A stretch of DNA of 64,000 nucleotides from [Clostridium] innocuum (GTDB taxonomy: Bacteria > Bacillota_I > Bacilli_A > Erysipelotrichales > Erysipelotrichaceae), in NCBI GenBank assembly GCA_012317185.1, contig CP048838.1, positions 1,116,001 to 1,180,000 on the forward strand, given 5' to 3'. The notes below the pieces were generated by a model. It searched no databases. It had not been told where the DNA came from and was given only the letters and a program-made list of their open reading frames with translations. Position 1 is the stretch's first letter. Each line of letters starts with the position of its first letter. Both the position numbers and the translations under genes were made by a program. This document shows positions 61,746 through 64,000 of this stretch, piece by piece.

Positions 61746-61800
61746 TGTCATTTCCTGCTAGCTATATCTGAATGGAGATTTCGTAAATTATCTGCCGCAA

Positions 61801-62667
61801 TCAGCCATCACTGCCTATATCCGTTGCGTTAGTTCTGCTTTTACAGGCGGCGATACACATTGTCTGATCATAATCACCACATGGATTTCCGTTCATATCA
61901 CGGAAGAATGCTATGTTTGTAAAGCCTGCCTCCTGCAGTGCTTCCTGCAGCTCTGCTTTCGTAAAGGTATGCTCCCATACATGAAACTGACGGATATCAT
62001 CCTCTGTTATCGCGATATATCGGTTCAAAACAGTATTGTCTTCCTCATAGCGAAAAACATCATGCAGAGTCAGGCATCGCTCATCCGCCCAGAAGCCATC
62101 TTCTGTAATTTCCCATGTTTTAGATTCAGGGACTCCGTCGTAGCGGGAAGGAAGAAATACATCAAAAAGCAGGACGCCCTCCGGCTGTAACCAGCTGTAA
62201 ACGGAAGCCAGCAGTTTTTTTCTGTCCACAGCAGACAATACACCAAAATCACAGTAAATCAGGGTGATGATGTGAAATCTGCTGTTCATGTGCAGCTGTG
62301 TATAATCAGCACACAGATAGTGTATGGAAAGCTGCTGCTGTCTGGCAGAATGCATTGCATAGGTAATCGAATGCTCGGAAAAATCCACACCGGTGACTGC
62401 ATATCCCTTTTTGCAGAAGCGCTCCGTATAAACACCGGGTCCGCAGCCAAGGTCTAGTAGTGTCGGATATCTTTCCGCTGGAAACTGCCTGCTTATCCAG
62501 TTGATGGCTTTTTCCACGGTTTCGATCCTACGAGTTGCGGAGTCCTCGGTAGTATCCAGATGTGCTTTCAGCATACGTTTTACAGTATGCGGATCACTCC
62601 AGATATTGTCCTTGCTTGTTTCATACAATGCCGGTTTTTGCATTGCCATGGTAAATAGTTTTTTCAT
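61801..62667 (-). CDS. Class I SAM-dependent methyltransferase
   Basis: About 288 residues. Motif I is LLDLGCGPGVYTERF, followed by VTGVDFSEHSI (motif II acidic end) and VLLFDVFLP (motif IV region). An N-terminal helical extension of about 75 residues precedes the Rossmann fold. ATG 62667 is chosen because AAAGGA lies 8 nt upstream; the longer frame runs into a hairpin. Substrate unknown; a small-molecule methylase is likely. A leader with a terminator-like hairpin stands before it. Confidence 0.86.
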   Translation of the reverse strand: MKKLFTMAMQKPALYETSKDNIWSDPHTVKRMLKAHLDTTEDSATRRIETVEKAINWISRQFPAERYPTLLDLGCGPGVYTERFCKKGYAVTGVDFSEHSITYAMHSARQQQLSIHYLCADYTQLHMNSRFHIITLIYCDFGVLSAVDRKKLLASVYSWLQPEGVLLFDVFLPSRYDGVPESKTWEITEDGFWADERCLTLHDVFRYEEDNTVLNRYIAITEDDIRQFHVWEHTFTKAELQEALQEAGFTNIAFFRDMNGNPCGDYDQTMCIAACKSRTNATDIGSDG

Positions 62668-62706
62668 TTGTTCTGTCCTTTCTTTTCCTGATGGCAGCTT
62701 ACGAAA

Positions 62707-62940
62707 AGCCTGTGGATATCCCACAGGCTGTTATAAACATTTCTGTGGAAGTAGCTGATACAATGACCACGATATAAACCCTGTCTGATACAGGCTGTTT
62801 TATATCTGTTTTCTGATCATTTTCTACTTTTCCACGTTTCGCTTCATTACGCCTTCAACAGCGTCAAGTGCGCCGGACAGAACCATCTCCTTTAAAAGCC
62901 GCCACGCTCTCATTATACAGAATATGGACGACAGATGCAA
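62707..62940 (-). promoter_or_regulatory. Promoter and attenuator-like leader of the methyltransferase gene
   Basis: Minus-strand TTGCAT-17-TATAAT (62912-62940) starts a leader of about 240 nt. Hairpin 1 (62772-62805) is ATATAAA..CCTGT / ACAGG..TTTATAT; hairpin 2 (62707-62729) is AGCCTGTGGG / CCACAGGCT followed by TTTTCG. The string AACAGCCTGT occurs in both, so its first copy can pair with the 3' side of hairpin 2 and break it. A 29-codon ORF (62824-62913) overlaps the leader start, its ATG falling inside the -10. Confidence 0.5.
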
Positions 62941-63208
62941 TTGAATTTTCAAGAAGCTGTAAATCTGTTAGCATCTACCAATTTACATTACCGATGCAGT
63001 CGCATACATAGCATTGCTTTTGATAGTTCAAAATGAAGGTATGTTAAAACTACCGCTCGAAAAGTCGCTTTTGTGGCGGGAAAGTTCCTGTGAAAGCATG
63101 CACAGCATGCAGGGGTAGCTATATTAGCTTTTTCTATCAGGCAACCTGACGGGCACGGGTTGCACTGCCTGATGGCATCCATTCCTGTATAGATTCAAAC
63201 AGAAAAGA

Positions 63209-63976
63209 TTAACGGCTGTTTTTTTGTGCAATGAAAAGATTGTGATTGCTGTGTCCCAAAAAGGATGGTTTTTCACATGTTTTCAAATGGTATCGCATCC
63301 ATACCTGAAATTCCTCTGAAGTAAAGCGATTGATACGCTCACTCATCAATTCCGCAAGACCGTCTGCCGCAACATGCTTCAGCTTTTCTAAGGGAAAGGG
63401 ATGAAACAGCTCATCTATGCTTTGCTCGTCATGAAACACAAACGGGTCATTGTGAAGCTGCAGGGTTTTCGTATCAAATTCATCTCCCGTAAGGAATCCC
63501 TCCACATGCATGATTTCCGTTGCCATAACCATATCGTGTGGAATATAGGCAAACATCAGGATGCCCTTGTTTTTGCATACCCGGCAGGCTGCCTCGATAG
63601 CCTGTAGCTGCTCCTGTGTTCTCGAAAGGTGATACAGGGGACCGAAGCAGAGAACCATGTCAAACTTTGAATTCCAGTCCTCCGGCAGGTGTGCGGCATC
63701 ACATTCCAGAATGGTGATATCCATATCCCTTGTTTTTCTGCTTTCCATAATCTGAACATGCTTTTTAACCGGTTCCACCGCAGTAAGGGAATACCCCTCC
63801 TTCGCTAAGGCGAGAGAATATGCACCACAGCCTGCACCGATTTCCAGAATCTGCGCCTGTGTATTTGCATATCGATGAATATAGTGCATGGTTGTCAGGT
63901 ACTCAACCTGACTTGCATAACCGTGAAAGAGTCTTTTTTCCTCCTCAAAGTGTTCATACAATTCCTGTAATTCCAT
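63209..63976 (-). CDS. Class I SAM-dependent methyltransferase
   Basis: About 255 residues. Motif I is ILEIGAGCGAYSLAL, motif II VEPVKKHV, and motif IV FDMVLCFGPLYHL. The C-terminal third (RINRFTSEEFQVWMRYHLKT) is the pattern seen in many small-molecule methylases of gut Firmicutes. ATG 63976 lies 8 nt after GGAGG; GTG 63982 abuts it. It is only weakly like the methyltransferase at 61801. Between the two, 62941-63208 holds no gene. Confidence 0.86.
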   Translation of the reverse strand: MELQELYEHFEEEKRLFHGYASQVEYLTTMHYIHRYANTQAQILEIGAGCGAYSLALAKEGYSLTAVEPVKKHVQIMESRKTRDMDITILECDAAHLPEDWNSKFDMVLCFGPLYHLSRTQEQLQAIEAACRVCKNKGILMFAYIPHDMVMATEIMHVEGFLTGDEFDTKTLQLHNDPFVFHDEQSIDELFHPFPLEKLKHVAADGLAELMSERINRFTSEEFQVWMRYHLKTCEKPSFLGHSNHNLFIAQKNSR

Positions 63977-64000
63977 AATCACTACCTCCTCTTGTTTCCC

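Overview
The window reads as chromosome of a low-to-moderate-GC, spore-forming Firmicute. A GerA-type germination protein, T-box control of asnS, Rex, BirA/BioY, a pyrophosphate-type phosphofructokinase, LicD and AGGAGG-type ribosome sites all fit. Protein style (CTG-rich codons, LicD plus ABC-F plus Rpn-family nucleases) suggests Erysipelotrichia, perhaps near [Clostridium] innocuum; that is inference, since no rRNA lies in the window.

Layout. 1-6.8 kb is an AT-richer beta-glucoside PTS island: a PRD regulator on the minus strand faces a 6-phospho-beta-glucosidase, DMT transporter, EIIA, EIIC, EIIB and membrane-protein operon. 7-18 kb is housekeeping: birA-bioY under a BirA operator, a lone ftsX, mutY-nudix, nanE, a short aspartokinase, an HMA-like protein, two GNATs, rex, and T-box-asnS. 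18-21.5 kb is an accessory patch: two paralogous XRE regulators, each below an array of dyads repeating every 20 bp, then an Rpn-type PD-(D/E)XK nuclease gene whose 3' part is copied in tandem behind it. 21.8-31.4 kb holds licD, a membrane-anchored amidase-like protein that has lost its zinc ligands, an ABC-F ATPase, an OYE-type oxidoreductase, a tail-less FtsZ homologue, a gerA-type gene, a small membrane protein with a hairpin over its start codon, and pfp. 31.7-39.6 kb is an oppABCDF peptide importer and ptsI.

39.8-46 kb is signalling: a TPR-GGDEF protein with a frameshifted, probably leaderless 5' end, then a sugar-binding lipoprotein / LytS-YesM kinase / AraC-type response regulator cassette. 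On each side of the cassette is a promoter preceded by two 20-bp-spaced repeats that leads into a gene-free, terminator-ended stretch. I read these as two candidate small RNAs or leaders controlled by the response regulator; this is the most interesting unexplained system here.

46-55.7 kb is a minus-strand block: pepF, a TMEM165/GDT1-type transporter, an M42 aminopeptidase, pyrR, an unusual HprK-like P-loop protein and a SWIM-SNF2 helicase. 56-64 kb holds an antibiotic-resistance-type ABC-F gene with a long structured leader, remnants of an integrase and another gene, a low-molecular-weight tyrosine phosphatase, a nested inverted-repeat element, an Fpg-like glycosylase without the catalytic Pro, tRNA-Trp, a candidate small RNA and two methyltransferases, one behind an attenuator-like leader.

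All calls are by eye from sequence; no homology search or folding program was run.
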